Source: UBA5859 sp041940025
GTDB lineage: Bacteria; Pseudomonadota; Gammaproteobacteria; UBA5859
NCBI GenBank assembly: GCA_041940025.1
Contig: JBGTSY010000002.1
Location: forward strand, 124,001-188,000
DNA length: 64,000 nucleotides
Direction of reading: 5' to 3'
Positions 33,775 to 42,807 of the stretch are shown here, one piece after another. The notes under the pieces are model-generated. The model was not told the origin of the DNA and did not search any database. It was given only the letters and a program-made list of their open reading frames with translations. Each line of letters starts with the position of its first letter. Position 1 is the stretch's first letter. The position numbers and the translations under genes were made by a program.

Positions 33775-36384
33775 ATGCGTCTAGATAAGTTAACCACAAA
33801 ATTTCAAGAGGCACTGGCGGAGGCACAATCTCTAGCAGTAGGCCGAGACCACCAATTTATCGAGCCAGTGCACATTGCGCTGTGTTTGTTGACACAAAAA
33901 GGGGGCACCGTTGCGCCACTATTGCGGCAATGCAATGTTCCCACTGATCAGCTACAAAAGGCATTGGAATCAAAGTTAGAGCAGTTGCCCCGCATTCAAG
34001 GTCATGGTGGCGACATTCACATTTCAAACGATTCGGCTCGCTTGCTCAATTTGGCAGACAAAGCGGCGCAAGAGCGCAAGGACGCCTATCTATCAAGTGA
34101 GCTGTTTATATTGGCGGCGCTTGATGATAGAGGGAGTCTGGGAGACTTATTGCGGCAGTCCGGTCTTAACAAGCAGACGCTCGCAGCAGCGATCGAACAA
34201 GTACGGGGAGGAGAAAGCGTGCAAGAAGCTTCAGCGGAAGATCAGCGACAGGCACTGGAAAAATACACCATCGATCTGACTCAACGAGCCACAGAGGGTA
34301 AGTTGGATCCCGTCATTGGGCGTGACGAGGAGATTCGCCGCACCATTCAAGTATTACAACGTCGTACGAAAAACAATCCGGTGTTAATCGGTGAACCAGG
34401 TGTCGGTAAAACGGCTATAGTAGAAGGATTGGCGCAGCGGATTATCAATGGTGAGGTGCCAGAGGCGTTAAAGGAAAAACGCTTATTAGCGCTGGACATG
34501 GGTTCTCTTATCGCTGGCGCAAAATACCGAGGTGAGTTTGAAGAACGACTCAAGGCCGTATTAAAGGAACTTTCTCAACAAGAGGGCGGCATCATTCTAT
34601 TTATAGATGAACTGCATACCATGGTGGGTGCCGGTAAGGCAGAAGGTGCCATGGATGCCGGAAACATGTTGAAACCGGCGCTAGCCAGGGGTGAGTTGCA
34701 TTGTGTGGGAGCAACCACTTTGGACGAATATCGTCAGTACATCGAAAAAGATGCGGCGTTAGAGCGACGTTTTCAAAAGGTGTTAGTAGATGAACCCAGT
34801 CGGGAAGATACCATTGCCATTCTACGGGGACTCAAAGAACGATATGAGATCCATCATGGGGTGGAGATAACCGACCCTGCCATAGTGGCGGCTGCCACGC
34901 TCTCTCATCGCTACATTAGCGATCGTCAATTACCTGATAAAGCGATCGATCTGGTGGACGAGGCGGCGAGTCGAATTCGTATTGAAATAGACTCCAAACC
35001 AGATGCATTGGATCGACTGGAACGCCGTTTAATCCAGTTAAAAATTGAGAGAGAAGCCTTAAAAAAGGAGAAAGACGAAGCCTCGAAAAAACGCTTGGAG
35101 AAGTTGATGCAGGATATCTCTGAGCTAGAGCGGGAGTATTCAGACTTAGAACAGGTGTGGAATGCGGAGAAAGCCACTTTACAAGGAGGCGCGCAGATCA
35201 AAGAGGCGTTGGAAGCCGCTAGACTGGAGATGGAAGCGGCAAGACGGGCAGGTGATTTAAGCAAAATGTCCGAATTGCAGTATGGACGAATTCCAGAGTT
35301 GGAAAAACAGTTACAACACTCAGATGATGCGCCAGAATCTTTGACTTTGTTGCGCAATAAAGTGACCGAGGAAGAGATTGCTGAAGTGGTCTCTCACTGG
35401 ACTGGGATCCCGGTTGCGAAAATGTTGGAAGGCGAGCGGGACAAACTGCTACGCATGGAAGAAGCGATACATGATCGCTTGGTTGGGCAGGACGAAGCCG
35501 TGACCGCGGTGTCAAACGCCATCAGACGATCGCGGGCAGGTTTGTCCGATCCTAATCGACCCAACGGATCCTTCCTATTTTTAGGGCCCACTGGTGTGGG
35601 AAAAACAGAACTCTGTAAAGCCTTAGCGGAATTTTTATTCGACTCCACCGATGCCATGGTGCGCATTGATATGTCGGAATTCATGGAAAAACATTCGGTG
35701 GCGCGATTAATCGGTGCGCCCCCCGGCTATGTGGGATATGAGGAGGGCGGTTATCTCACAGAAGCAGTACGACGTAAGCCCTATTCAGTGTTGTTGTTAG
35801 ATGAAGTTGAAAAAGCGCACCCGGATGTATTTAACATCCTGTTGCAAGTTCTGGACGATGGCCGGTTGACGGATGGACATGGCCGTACGGTAGATTTCCG
35901 TAATACAGTGATTGTGATGACCTCTAATCTGGGTTCACAGCTGATTCAGGATTTGGCAGGAGAAGATAATTACGATGCCATTAAAAGTGCGGTCATGGGG
36001 GTGGTGGCGCAACATTTTCGACCAGAGTTTATTAATCGTGTGGACGAGGTGGTGGTTTTTCATCCATTGGTACAGGCCCAGTTACGCTCGATTGCGGCTA
36101 TCCAGCTGGCGGGCTTAAACGCACGCCTAAAGGAGCGAGATATTGAATTTAGCATTTCTTCAGCGGCGTTGGATCATTTGGCGGAAGTTGGATTTGATCC
36201 CGTCTATGGCGCACGCCCACTGAAGCGTGCCATTCAGAACTATATCGAAAATCCCCTGGCACAGCGGATATTAGCCGGCGAATTTACGGCTGGAACGGGC
36301 ATAGAAGTGGACTACGATGACGTCCAAGGATTTCAATTTGAGCCTATCACCGAGAACACACAGGCGAAGGTTTCTAGTTTATAA
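33775..36384 (+). CDS. clpB: Disaggregase chaperone ClpB
   Basis: Hexameric AAA+ chaperone that rescues aggregated proteins with DnaK. Order: N domain (1-145), first ATPase with Walker A GEPGVGKT near 206, the coiled-coil middle domain (about 410-525, rich in Glu, Lys and Arg), second ATPase with GPTGVGKT near 607 and RIDMSEFMEKHSVARLIGAPPGYVGYEEGG. 869 residues against 857 in E. coli. ATG start; a second start for the shorter ClpB form is usual in the family but was not searched. Confidence 0.98.
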   Translation: MRLDKLTTKFQEALAEAQSLAVGRDHQFIEPVHIALCLLTQKGGTVAPLLRQCNVPTDQLQKALESKLEQLPRIQGHGGDIHISNDSARLLNLADKAAQERKDAYLSSELFILAALDDRGSLGDLLRQSGLNKQTLAAAIEQVRGGESVQEASAEDQRQALEKYTIDLTQRATEGKLDPVIGRDEEIRRTIQVLQRRTKNNPVLIGEPGVGKTAIVEGLAQRIINGEVPEALKEKRLLALDMGSLIAGAKYRGEFEERLKAVLKELSQQEGGIILFIDELHTMVGAGKAEGAMDAGNMLKPALARGELHCVGATTLDEYRQYIEKDAALERRFQKVLVDEPSREDTIAILRGLKERYEIHHGVEITDPAIVAAATLSHRYISDRQLPDKAIDLVDEAASRIRIEIDSKPDALDRLERRLIQLKIEREALKKEKDEASKKRLEKLMQDISELEREYSDLEQVWNAEKATLQGGAQIKEALEAARLEMEAARRAGDLSKMSELQYGRIPELEKQLQHSDDAPESLTLLRNKVTEEEIAEVVSHWTGIPVAKMLEGERDKLLRMEEAIHDRLVGQDEAVTAVSNAIRRSRAGLSDPNRPNGSFLFLGPTGVGKTELCKALAEFLFDSTDAMVRIDMSEFMEKHSVARLIGAPPGYVGYEEGGYLTEAVRRKPYSVLLLDEVEKAHPDVFNILLQVLDDGRLTDGHGRTVDFRNTVIVMTSNLGSQLIQDLAGEDNYDAIKSAVMGVVAQHFRPEFINRVDEVVVFHPLVQAQLRSIAAIQLAGLNARLKERDIEFSISSAALDHLAEVGFDPVYGARPLKRAIQNYIENPLAQRILAGEFTAGTGIEVDYDDVQGFQFEPITENTQAKVSSL

Positions 36385-36525
36385 AACTGGTGGTTAATTT
36401 ATTTTCCTGCCCCTTATCGGTTTGTGCGTCACAATTATCGGAAGTTTTTCATCTGATTAGCGCTCTCTTTAATGTCCTGTGATTGAAATGCAGATACAAA
36501 AGAGAAGTAGCCGGGGATGCATTAG

Positions 36526-37110
36526 ATGAAATATCGAACCACAGGATTCACCTTAATAGAAACCATGATAGTACTTGCAGTGGCAGCGATTTTGGTCGCC
36601 GTTGCCACGCCGTCCTTTAACCAATTCATGATCAATAATCGCTCTCAAAGCACACAGAGTTTCTTGGCAGCGACCTTATCCCAGGCGCGATCAGAAGCGC
36701 TCAAACAAAATCAACATATCACTATTTGCAATACCAACAGAACACATACCCGTTGCCGTCGGCGTAATCAACAGTGGGACCGGTTTGGGTGGATTATGTT
36801 TGTCGATAGCAATGCTAACGAACAGTTGGATGCGGGAGAGTTGATTTTAGCATCCCGAGAGTCTGTGAGTGGCGCGATGACGATTCGTTTAAAGCGAACC
36901 GGCAATCGAGTGGGCGTGTTTCGATTTACCGGTGACGGTTCCTCAGCAAACGATCTGAGCGCGACATTTGTGGCCTGCCACAATGGTGCCAGTGCCAATC
37001 AGTTTCGAGGCGTGACCATTGCTGCCACGGGTCGGATAGCGGCCACTCGAGATATCGATAATGATGGGATCCATGAAGACCATTTAGGGAATGATCTGAG
37101 TTGTAGTTAA
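36526..37110 (+). CDS. FimT/GspH-type pseudopilin
   Basis: A 194-residue prepilin with an ideal leader and helix: MKYRTTG/FTLIETMIVLAVAAILVAVATPSF, glutamate at +5. The C-terminal domain is of GspH type (RSEALKQNQHITICN, then WIMFVDSNANEQLDAGE, a GspH hallmark, and paired cysteines). FimT-like pilins bind DNA in some naturally transformable bacteria. It stands alone downstream of clpB, apart from the 21.6-24.3 kb pilin cluster; no terminator separates it clearly from clpB. Confidence 0.88.
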   Translation: MKYRTTGFTLIETMIVLAVAAILVAVATPSFNQFMINNRSQSTQSFLAATLSQARSEALKQNQHITICNTNRTHTRCRRRNQQWDRFGWIMFVDSNANEQLDAGELILASRESVSGAMTIRLKRTGNRVGVFRFTGDGSSANDLSATFVACHNGASANQFRGVTIAATGRIAATRDIDNDGIHEDHLGNDLSCS

Positions 37111-37411
37111 GACTCAGCATGTGCCCATGAGGCCTGGGAAGAGGGCGTTTCAATCAGCTCTATCGGCGCATAGTTATCCGCACACAACAAGAGATGCTTG
37201 AGATGAGGCCACCGCTTTTGTGAATGGCTTTGCTGGGTTACCCCACCGCGCTTGCTTGGAACGCTAACAACCCCTTGCTGAGTGGGCGATTTAGTCCAAG
37301 AACTGATTCAGATTACCTTTGTGCGCAAAGGGTAACAACAGCCCGTTTTCATGCCGTCCTCGAATCCAGTAGCCTGGGTCCCCGATCTGGGGTAAATTCT
37401 CTTTTGTCATT

Positions 37412-37440
37412 TTTACAAACTTGCTATTGAACTGTATCAT
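37412..37440 (+). promoter_or_regulatory. Sigma-70 promoter of the ilvBHC operon
   Basis: TTTACA at 37412-37417 and TATCAT at 37435-37440 are exactly 17 bases apart; each differs from consensus at one position. Transcription would start near 37447, giving a leader of about 75 bases. Confidence 0.7.
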
Positions 37441-37465
37441 AGCGGCGCTAAACTGTCGGACGGAA

Positions 37466-37491
37466 ATACCCGCGATGATGCGGGTTTTTCT
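37466..37491 (+). terminator. Attenuator-like hairpin in the ilv leader
   Basis: ACCCGC (preceded by AAAT) pairs with GCGGGT around the loop GATGAT and is followed by TTTTTCTTTT. It sits between the ilv promoter and the ilvB start, so it would stop most transcripts unless relieved, as in amino-acid attenuation. Confidence 0.6.
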
Positions 37492-37521
37492 TTTGCGGCT
37501 ATCAATTTCTTAGGTGATCCA

Positions 37522-39222
37522 GTGGGTGAAAAATTAAACGGTGCTGAAATAACGGTCCGGTTTCTCAAAGACGAAGGTGTGGAATTCCTCTTCGGTTACC
37601 CGGGTGGCGCGGTATTGCACATCTATGATGAGCTTTATAAACAGGAAGATGTGAAACATATTCTTGTCCGTCATGAGCAAGGCGCAACCCATATGGCAGA
37701 CGGGTATGCCCGTGCCACAGGCAAGCCTGGAGTCGTACTGGTCACCTCTGGTCCGGGTGCCACCAATGCGGTGACTGGCATTGCCACCGCTTACATGGAT
37801 TCCATCCCAATGGTGATTATCACCGGTCAGGTGCCTACCGACCTGATTGGTAACGATGCTTTTCAGGAAGTGGATAATGTGGGTATCACCCGTCCCTGCG
37901 TGAAACACAATTTTCTCGTTAAGCACGTGGAAGATCTCGCGATGACGCTAAAAAAGGCCTTTCATATCGCCACCACTGGTCGACCTGGTCCGGTGTTGGT
38001 GGATATTCCCAAGGACGTGTGTCGCCAAAGCGTGCTTTACGAATATCCTAAGCAGGTTTCATTGCGTTCTTATCGTCCGACCACTGAGGGACATTTGGGG
38101 CAAATTAAACGTGCCGTAAAACTGATGTTAAGCGCAAAACGTCCGATGATTTATACCGGCGGTGGCGTGGTGATTGGCAATGCCTCCGATGCGCTGCGTC
38201 AGTTGGTCACCACCTTAGGATTTCCAATTACCAGCACTCTTATGGGATTAGGGGCCTATCCAGCACCTGAGAAACAGTGGCTGGGCATGCTCGGTATGCA
38301 TGGTACCTATGAAGCCAACATGGGGATGCATGGTTGTGATGTGCTGATTGCTATCGGTGCTCGTTTCGATGATCGAGTCACAGGCAATATCGAGAAGTTT
38401 TGTCCGTCTGCAAAAATCATTCATATTGATATCGACCCTTCGTCGATTTCAAAGAATGTGAAAGTTGATATCCCCATTGTCGGAGATGTTGCGTCGGTAT
38501 TGGCGCAAATCAATAGAGTGTTAAGTGAAAGTGGCAAAACACCTGATCAGCACGCTTTGGCCGAATGGTGGCAACAGATCGAAACTTGGCGCAGTGAAAA
38601 CTGTCTTCGATACGATCAAAAGAGTGAGCAAATCAAACCACAAATGGTAGTGGAAACACTCTATAAGGTGACCAAAGGTGATGCTTTTGTGACCTCAGAT
38701 GTGGGCCAACACCAGATGTGGGCGGCCCAGTTTTACCACTTTAAACAGCCTCGTCGCTGGATAAACTCCGGCGGGCTTGGCACCATGGGCTTTGGTTTGC
38801 CGGCAGCGATGGGGGTTCAGTTTGCTTTTCCCGATAGTATTGTTTGTTGCATCACCGGTGAGGGCAGCATCCAGATGAACATTCAAGAGCTTTCCACTTG
38901 TCTGCAATATAAGTTACCGGTGAAGATCATCAATCTCAATAACCGTTATCTAGGTATGGTGCGCCAGTGGCAAGAGTTCTTCTATGAAAATCGATACGCC
39001 ATGTCTTATATGGATGCACTGCCAGACTTTGTCAAACTAGCTGAAAGTTATGGTCATGTGGGCATGTGTATCGAAAAGCCTGGTGATGTAGAGAGCGCTT
39101 TGAAAGAAGCGATGAGCCTAAAAGATCGCCTTGTATTCATGGATTTTGTCACTGACCGCACCGAGAATGTTTATCCAATGATTCCGGCAGGTGCGGGATT
39201 AAACGAAATGATACTGGTGTGA
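37522..39222 (+). CDS. ilvB: Acetolactate synthase, large subunit
   Basis: Thiamine-diphosphate enzyme for the first common step of valine, leucine and isoleucine synthesis. 566 residues: ThDP-binding glutamate in VRHEQGATHMADGYARATGKPG near 50-70, FAD-binding central domain, and the ThDP/Mg motif GEGSIQMNIQELST...NNRYLGMV near 453-483. GTG start with AGGTGA four bases upstream. Followed by the regulatory subunit after one base; called ilvI in Pseudomonas. Confidence 0.96.
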   Translation: MGEKLNGAEITVRFLKDEGVEFLFGYPGGAVLHIYDELYKQEDVKHILVRHEQGATHMADGYARATGKPGVVLVTSGPGATNAVTGIATAYMDSIPMVIITGQVPTDLIGNDAFQEVDNVGITRPCVKHNFLVKHVEDLAMTLKKAFHIATTGRPGPVLVDIPKDVCRQSVLYEYPKQVSLRSYRPTTEGHLGQIKRAVKLMLSAKRPMIYTGGGVVIGNASDALRQLVTTLGFPITSTLMGLGAYPAPEKQWLGMLGMHGTYEANMGMHGCDVLIAIGARFDDRVTGNIEKFCPSAKIIHIDIDPSSISKNVKVDIPIVGDVASVLAQINRVLSESGKTPDQHALAEWWQQIETWRSENCLRYDQKSEQIKPQMVVETLYKVTKGDAFVTSDVGQHQMWAAQFYHFKQPRRWINSGGLGTMGFGLPAAMGVQFAFPDSIVCCITGEGSIQMNIQELSTCLQYKLPVKIINLNNRYLGMVRQWQEFFYENRYAMSYMDALPDFVKLAESYGHVGMCIEKPGDVESALKEAMSLKDRLVFMDFVTDRTENVYPMIPAGAGLNEMILV

Positions 39223-39223
39223 T

Positions 39224-39715
39224 ATGCGTCGTATAATTTCTGTATTGATGGAAAACGAATCGGGTGCGCTGTCTCGAGTGGTGGCGCTCTTTTCCGCCCG
39301 TGGGTACAACATTGAATCTTTAACAGTGGCTCCCACTGAAGATCCCTCATTGTCACGTTTGACATTGGTGACTCACGGTTCTGAACAGATCATTGAACAG
39401 ATCACCAAACAGTTAAACAAATTGATCGAGGTGGTGAAGTTGGCCGACCTCACCGACGGCAGTCACATTGAGCGGGAAATGATGTTAGTAAAAGTGCGCG
39501 TCATTAGTGACAAGCGGGAATTTATATTACACATAGTGGATATCTTTCGCGGTAGAGTGATTGATGTGAATCGATCTGTTTTTACCATTGAATTGACAGG
39601 CACTTCCGATAAGTTAGACAGTTTTTTGGAAAATTTATCTGAGGCTAAAATCATAGAAGTGGTACGTTCTGGTGTCATGGGTATTGCGCGCGGTGAGAAA
39701 TCACTCAGTCTATAG
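39224..39715 (+). CDS. ilvH: Acetolactate synthase, small regulatory subunit
   Basis: Confers valine feedback inhibition on the large subunit. 163 residues; N-terminal ACT domain (RRIISVLMENESGALSRVVALFSARGYNIESLTVAPTEDP) and C-terminal regulatory domain (VSDKREFILHIVDIFRGRVIDV-like region). One base after ilvB. Confidence 0.96.
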   Translation: MRRIISVLMENESGALSRVVALFSARGYNIESLTVAPTEDPSLSRLTLVTHGSEQIIEQITKQLNKLIEVVKLADLTDGSHIEREMMLVKVRVISDKREFILHIVDIFRGRVIDVNRSVFTIELTGTSDKLDSFLENLSEAKIIEVVRSGVMGIARGEKSLSL

Positions 39716-39763
39716 TGAAGCAATAGCGGTTTAAATTAGTTAAAAGATAGTTAGGGGAATTGC

Positions 39764-40780
39764 ATGAATATTTTCTACGATAAAGACGCGGACCTTTCCT
39801 TGATTCAAGGTAGACGTGTGGCGATTTTAGGCTATGGATCACAGGGCCACGCGCATGCGAATAACTTAAAGGATTCTGGTGTCGACGTCGTGGTGGGGTT
39901 GCGAACCGGTTCCCGATCTATAGAAAAAGCTGAATCCGCCGGCTTGGAAGTGTTACCTATTGGCGAAGCCGTGGCCAGTGCCGATCTCATTATGGTTTTG
40001 GCTCCCGATGAACACCAAGCCCAACTGTATGCCGAAGAGATTCAACCAAATATCAAGCAGGGTGCCGCTCTAGCCTTTGCCCATGGGTTCAATATTCACT
40101 TTCAACAGATCGAGCCCCGTGCAGATTTGGATGTGATTATGATCGCACCGAAAGGTCCTGGTCATTTGGTACGCTCTACCTACACCCAAGGTGGGGGCGT
40201 TCCCTCGTTGATTGCGGTTTATCAAGATGCATCTGGCCAGGCGCGTGATATTGCACTCTCTTATGCCAGTGCAAATGGCGGCGGTCGTGCAGGAGTGATA
40301 GAGACAAACTTTCGAGAAGAGACGGAGACGGATCTATTTGGCGAGCAGGCGGTATTATGTGGTGGCGCCACAGCGTTGGTTCAGGCGGGATTCGAGACCT
40401 TGGTGGAGGCCGGATATGCGCCGGAAATGGCCTACTTTGAATGTTTACATGAGTTAAAGTTAATCGTGGATCTCATGTACGAGGGGGGGATTGCCAACAT
40501 GCGCTATTCTATATCTAATACTGCAGAATATGGTGATTTTACTCGCGGTCCTCGTGTGGTAAACAGTGAGACCAAAGAGGAAATGAAGCGCATCTTGGCC
40601 GAAATTCAAAGCGGCCAGTTTGCAAAGGAATTTATTCTAGAAAATCAATCTGGTGCGGCCAGTCTTAAAGCCATGCGTCGCCAGGGCCAGGCACATGCCA
40701 TAGAAGAGGTGGGTGACCGTCTAAGAGACATGATGCCTTGGATCAAGCAAAATAGACTGGTGGACCGCAGTAAAAATTAG
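39764..40780 (+). CDS. ilvC: Ketol-acid reductoisomerase (class I)
   Basis: Second step of branched-chain amino-acid synthesis, NADPH and magnesium dependent. 338 residues: GYGSQGHAHANNLKDSG nucleotide motif near 24-40, APKGPGHLVR near 129-138, and metal-binding D/E residues in ETDLFGEQAVLCGG and FECLHELKLIVDLMYEGG. The short class I form without the duplicated C-terminal domain. Preceded by TTAGGGGAATTGC ribosome site. Confidence 0.97.
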   Translation: MNIFYDKDADLSLIQGRRVAILGYGSQGHAHANNLKDSGVDVVVGLRTGSRSIEKAESAGLEVLPIGEAVASADLIMVLAPDEHQAQLYAEEIQPNIKQGAALAFAHGFNIHFQQIEPRADLDVIMIAPKGPGHLVRSTYTQGGGVPSLIAVYQDASGQARDIALSYASANGGGRAGVIETNFREETETDLFGEQAVLCGGATALVQAGFETLVEAGYAPEMAYFECLHELKLIVDLMYEGGIANMRYSISNTAEYGDFTRGPRVVNSETKEEMKRILAEIQSGQFAKEFILENQSGAASLKAMRRQGQAHAIEEVGDRLRDMMPWIKQNRLVDRSKN

Positions 40781-40865
40781 GTCTCGCTGCGTCGGCATGA
40801 GGACTGGTGTCAATTTTGCTGTGAACTCTAGAATAGCTGCTCAAAAGGGATAGATTAAGAGTCAC

Positions 40866-41681
40866 ATGAAACATTTGAAGCCCGTTGATTCCGATTCAAC
40901 TCAGTCAAAAAATAAGGAATCGGCCTCTGCAGAGGATGAAGCGAACCCCTTGCGTCGTCAGCCGAAAGGCATATACCTACTGCCTAATCTATTTACCACA
41001 GCCAGTCTGTTCGCTGCGTTCTATTCTATTGTGGCTGCCATGGGACAGCAGTACGAGGCTGCCGCAATAGCTATCTTTGTCGCCATTATGATGGATAGCT
41101 TAGATGGCCGTGTGGCCAGGCTGACCAACACTCAAAGTGCCTTTGGTGCTGAATATGATAGCTTGTCCGATATGGTGGCATTCGGATTGGCACCGGCATT
41201 GGTGATGTATGAATGGGTGTTAGTGGAGTTTGGCAAGTTGGGTTGGTTGGTGGCGTTTTTGTATGCTGCGGCTACCGCACTACGTTTAGCCCGGTTCAAC
41301 ACCCAACTTGGTGATGAAGACAAACGCTTTTTTCAAGGATTGGCAAGCCCGGCGGCTGCGGCGATGATGGCTTCTCTGCTATGGTTTGGTGTCAGCCATG
41401 AATGGGATCTTGAGGTGCTGAAAAATTATGCCGTTGTGATCACTTTATTTGCTGGTGGCATGATGGTGAGCAATTTTCGTTATCGTAGTTTTAAGGATTT
41501 TGACCCTCGAGGACGTGTACCTTTTGTGACGATGTTGATGGTGGTATTAGGGTTAGTGTTTATTTCGTTAGATCCTCCGCAAATTCTATTTGCCATGTCG
41601 GTGATTTATGCGCTTTCAGGTCCGGTATATACCGTATGGAAAGTACGTGAACATCGGAACAATCGAGCAAAAAACCATTAA
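40866..41681 (+). CDS. pssA: CDP-diacylglycerol-serine O-phosphatidyltransferase
   Basis: Makes phosphatidylserine, precursor of phosphatidylethanolamine, in the inner membrane. 271 residues with about seven helices and the CDP-alcohol phosphotransferase motif DGRVARLTNTQSAFGAEYDS followed by LSD near residues 80-102. It is the membrane type II enzyme rather than the E. coli phospholipase-D-like one. Follows ilvC after 85 bases, as in Pseudomonas. Confidence 0.94.
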   Translation: MKHLKPVDSDSTQSKNKESASAEDEANPLRRQPKGIYLLPNLFTTASLFAAFYSIVAAMGQQYEAAAIAIFVAIMMDSLDGRVARLTNTQSAFGAEYDSLSDMVAFGLAPALVMYEWVLVEFGKLGWLVAFLYAAATALRLARFNTQLGDEDKRFFQGLASPAAAAMMASLLWFGVSHEWDLEVLKNYAVVITLFAGGMMVSNFRYRSFKDFDPRGRVPFVTMLMVVLGLVFISLDPPQILFAMSVIYALSGPVYTVWKVREHRNNRAKNH

Positions 41682-41811
41682 ATTGGCCGCTATATTTTTT
41701 CAGTACTGATGGTCTCCGTTTTCCTGTGTTAATTATGGGCTAGAGCGGAGTGGCCATGCTCTGCTGGTGACAATCATCTAATCTATTTCCTCACGATGTG
41801 GTGTTGGAAAT

Positions 41812-41833
41812 ATCACAAATAGATCACAAATTA
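41812..41833 (+). promoter_or_regulatory. 11-bp-spaced direct repeat upstream of msrP
   Basis: ATCACAAAT occurs at 41812-41820 and again at 41823-41831, exactly one helical turn apart, about 75 bases before the msrP start. This is the layout of an OmpR-family response-regulator site. Confidence 0.4.
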
Positions 41834-41904
41834 GAATTGCTATTGAAACGACTCTCCTTTTCTGGCTTCATTGATGTATCCATTTCGGCTTAGGAGAAGT
41901 GATG

Positions 41905-42807
41905 ATGGCGTTGCCAAAAGAGTGGCAAATCAAGGAACATGAGGTCACTGAATACTCTCTCTATCTGCGTCGTCGAGAATTTATTGCAGGCAGCTTGGCA
42001 TTCGCCGTTTCAGCACTGACTTCAAGTCAGGCAATGGGCGAAGAGCCAGAGAAAGATAAGTTAACGCCTAAACGTGCAGTGACCTCCTATAACAACTTTT
42101 ATGAGTTTGGCACGGATAAACGCTCACCGGCAAAGCTATCAAAACACTTCAAAACCCAACCTTGGTTCGTGGTTGTGGATGGGAATTGCGCAAAACCTGG
42201 CAAGTACCCGTTGGAAGATCTGATTGCGAAGCAGCACACAGAGGAACGAATCTATCGCTTACGCTGCGTGGAAGCCTGGTCAATGGTAATTCCGTGGAAA
42301 GGCTTTGAGTTGGCCCCCTTACTGAAATCATTTGAACCTACCAGTGATGCAAAGTTCGTTCGATTTGAGACTCTTTTCGATCCTGAACAGATGCCGGGAC
42401 AAAGGCGAAAAGTGTTGGCGTGGCCTTATGTGGAGGGGCTCACTATACAGGAGGCAATGCATCCTCTCACATTCATGGCCACCGGGTTGTATGGTGACGA
42501 TCTTCCTAATCAAAATGGCGCACCTTTGCGTTTAGTGGTGCCGTGGAAATATGGCTTTAAGAGCATTAAGTCTATTGTGCGAATTAGTTTTGAAAAAGAG
42601 ATGCCGAAAACCAGTTGGAGTCTTTCCGCCCCTCATGAATATGGTTTTTATGCGAACGTGAATCCAGATGTGGATCATCCACGTTGGAGTCAGGCCACTG
42701 AGCGTCGTATTGGTGAACGTGGTCGTCGTGACACATTGATGTTTAACGGCTATGAAAAGGCGGTGGCCGCACTGTATGCAGATCTAGATCTGCAAAAATG
42801 GTATTAA
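41905..42807 (+). CDS. msrP: Methionine sulfoxide reductase catalytic subunit MsrP
   Basis: Periplasmic molybdopterin enzyme that repairs oxidised methionines in envelope proteins. Twin-arginine signal RRREFIAGSLAFAVSAL near residues 24-40; the molybdenum-ligand cysteine is in RLRCVEAWSMVIPWKG near 115, with NFYEFGTDKRSPA and ASHP-like elements of the YedY family. About 300 residues. AGGAG at 41892 is followed by GTG (41899), ATG (41902) and ATG (41905); the last has the best spacing. msrQ starts directly after its stop. Confidence 0.95.
   Translation: MALPKEWQIKEHEVTEYSLYLRRREFIAGSLAFAVSALTSSQAMGEEPEKDKLTPKRAVTSYNNFYEFGTDKRSPAKLSKHFKTQPWFVVVDGNCAKPGKYPLEDLIAKQHTEERIYRLRCVEAWSMVIPWKGFELAPLLKSFEPTSDAKFVRFETLFDPEQMPGQRRKVLAWPYVEGLTIQEAMHPLTFMATGLYGDDLPNQNGAPLRLVVPWKYGFKSIKSIVRISFEKEMPKTSWSLSAPHEYGFYANVNPDVDHPRWSQATERRIGERGRRDTLMFNGYEKAVAALYADLDLQKWY

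Larger units (their letters stand above)
37111..37521. other. Leader and promoter region of the ilv operon
   Basis: About 410 bases without a conventional gene. The last 110 bases hold a sigma-70 promoter and a terminator-like hairpin ahead of ilvB (separate entries). The rest (37111-37400) shows only an uncalled 68-codon ORF (37224-37430) without family resemblance. Confidence 0.4.

Noticed and set aside
37224..37430. 68-codon ORF between the GspH pilin and ilvB as a possible ilv leader peptide
   Set aside because: No runs of Ile, Leu or Val codons and it lies mostly upstream of the consensus ilv promoter.
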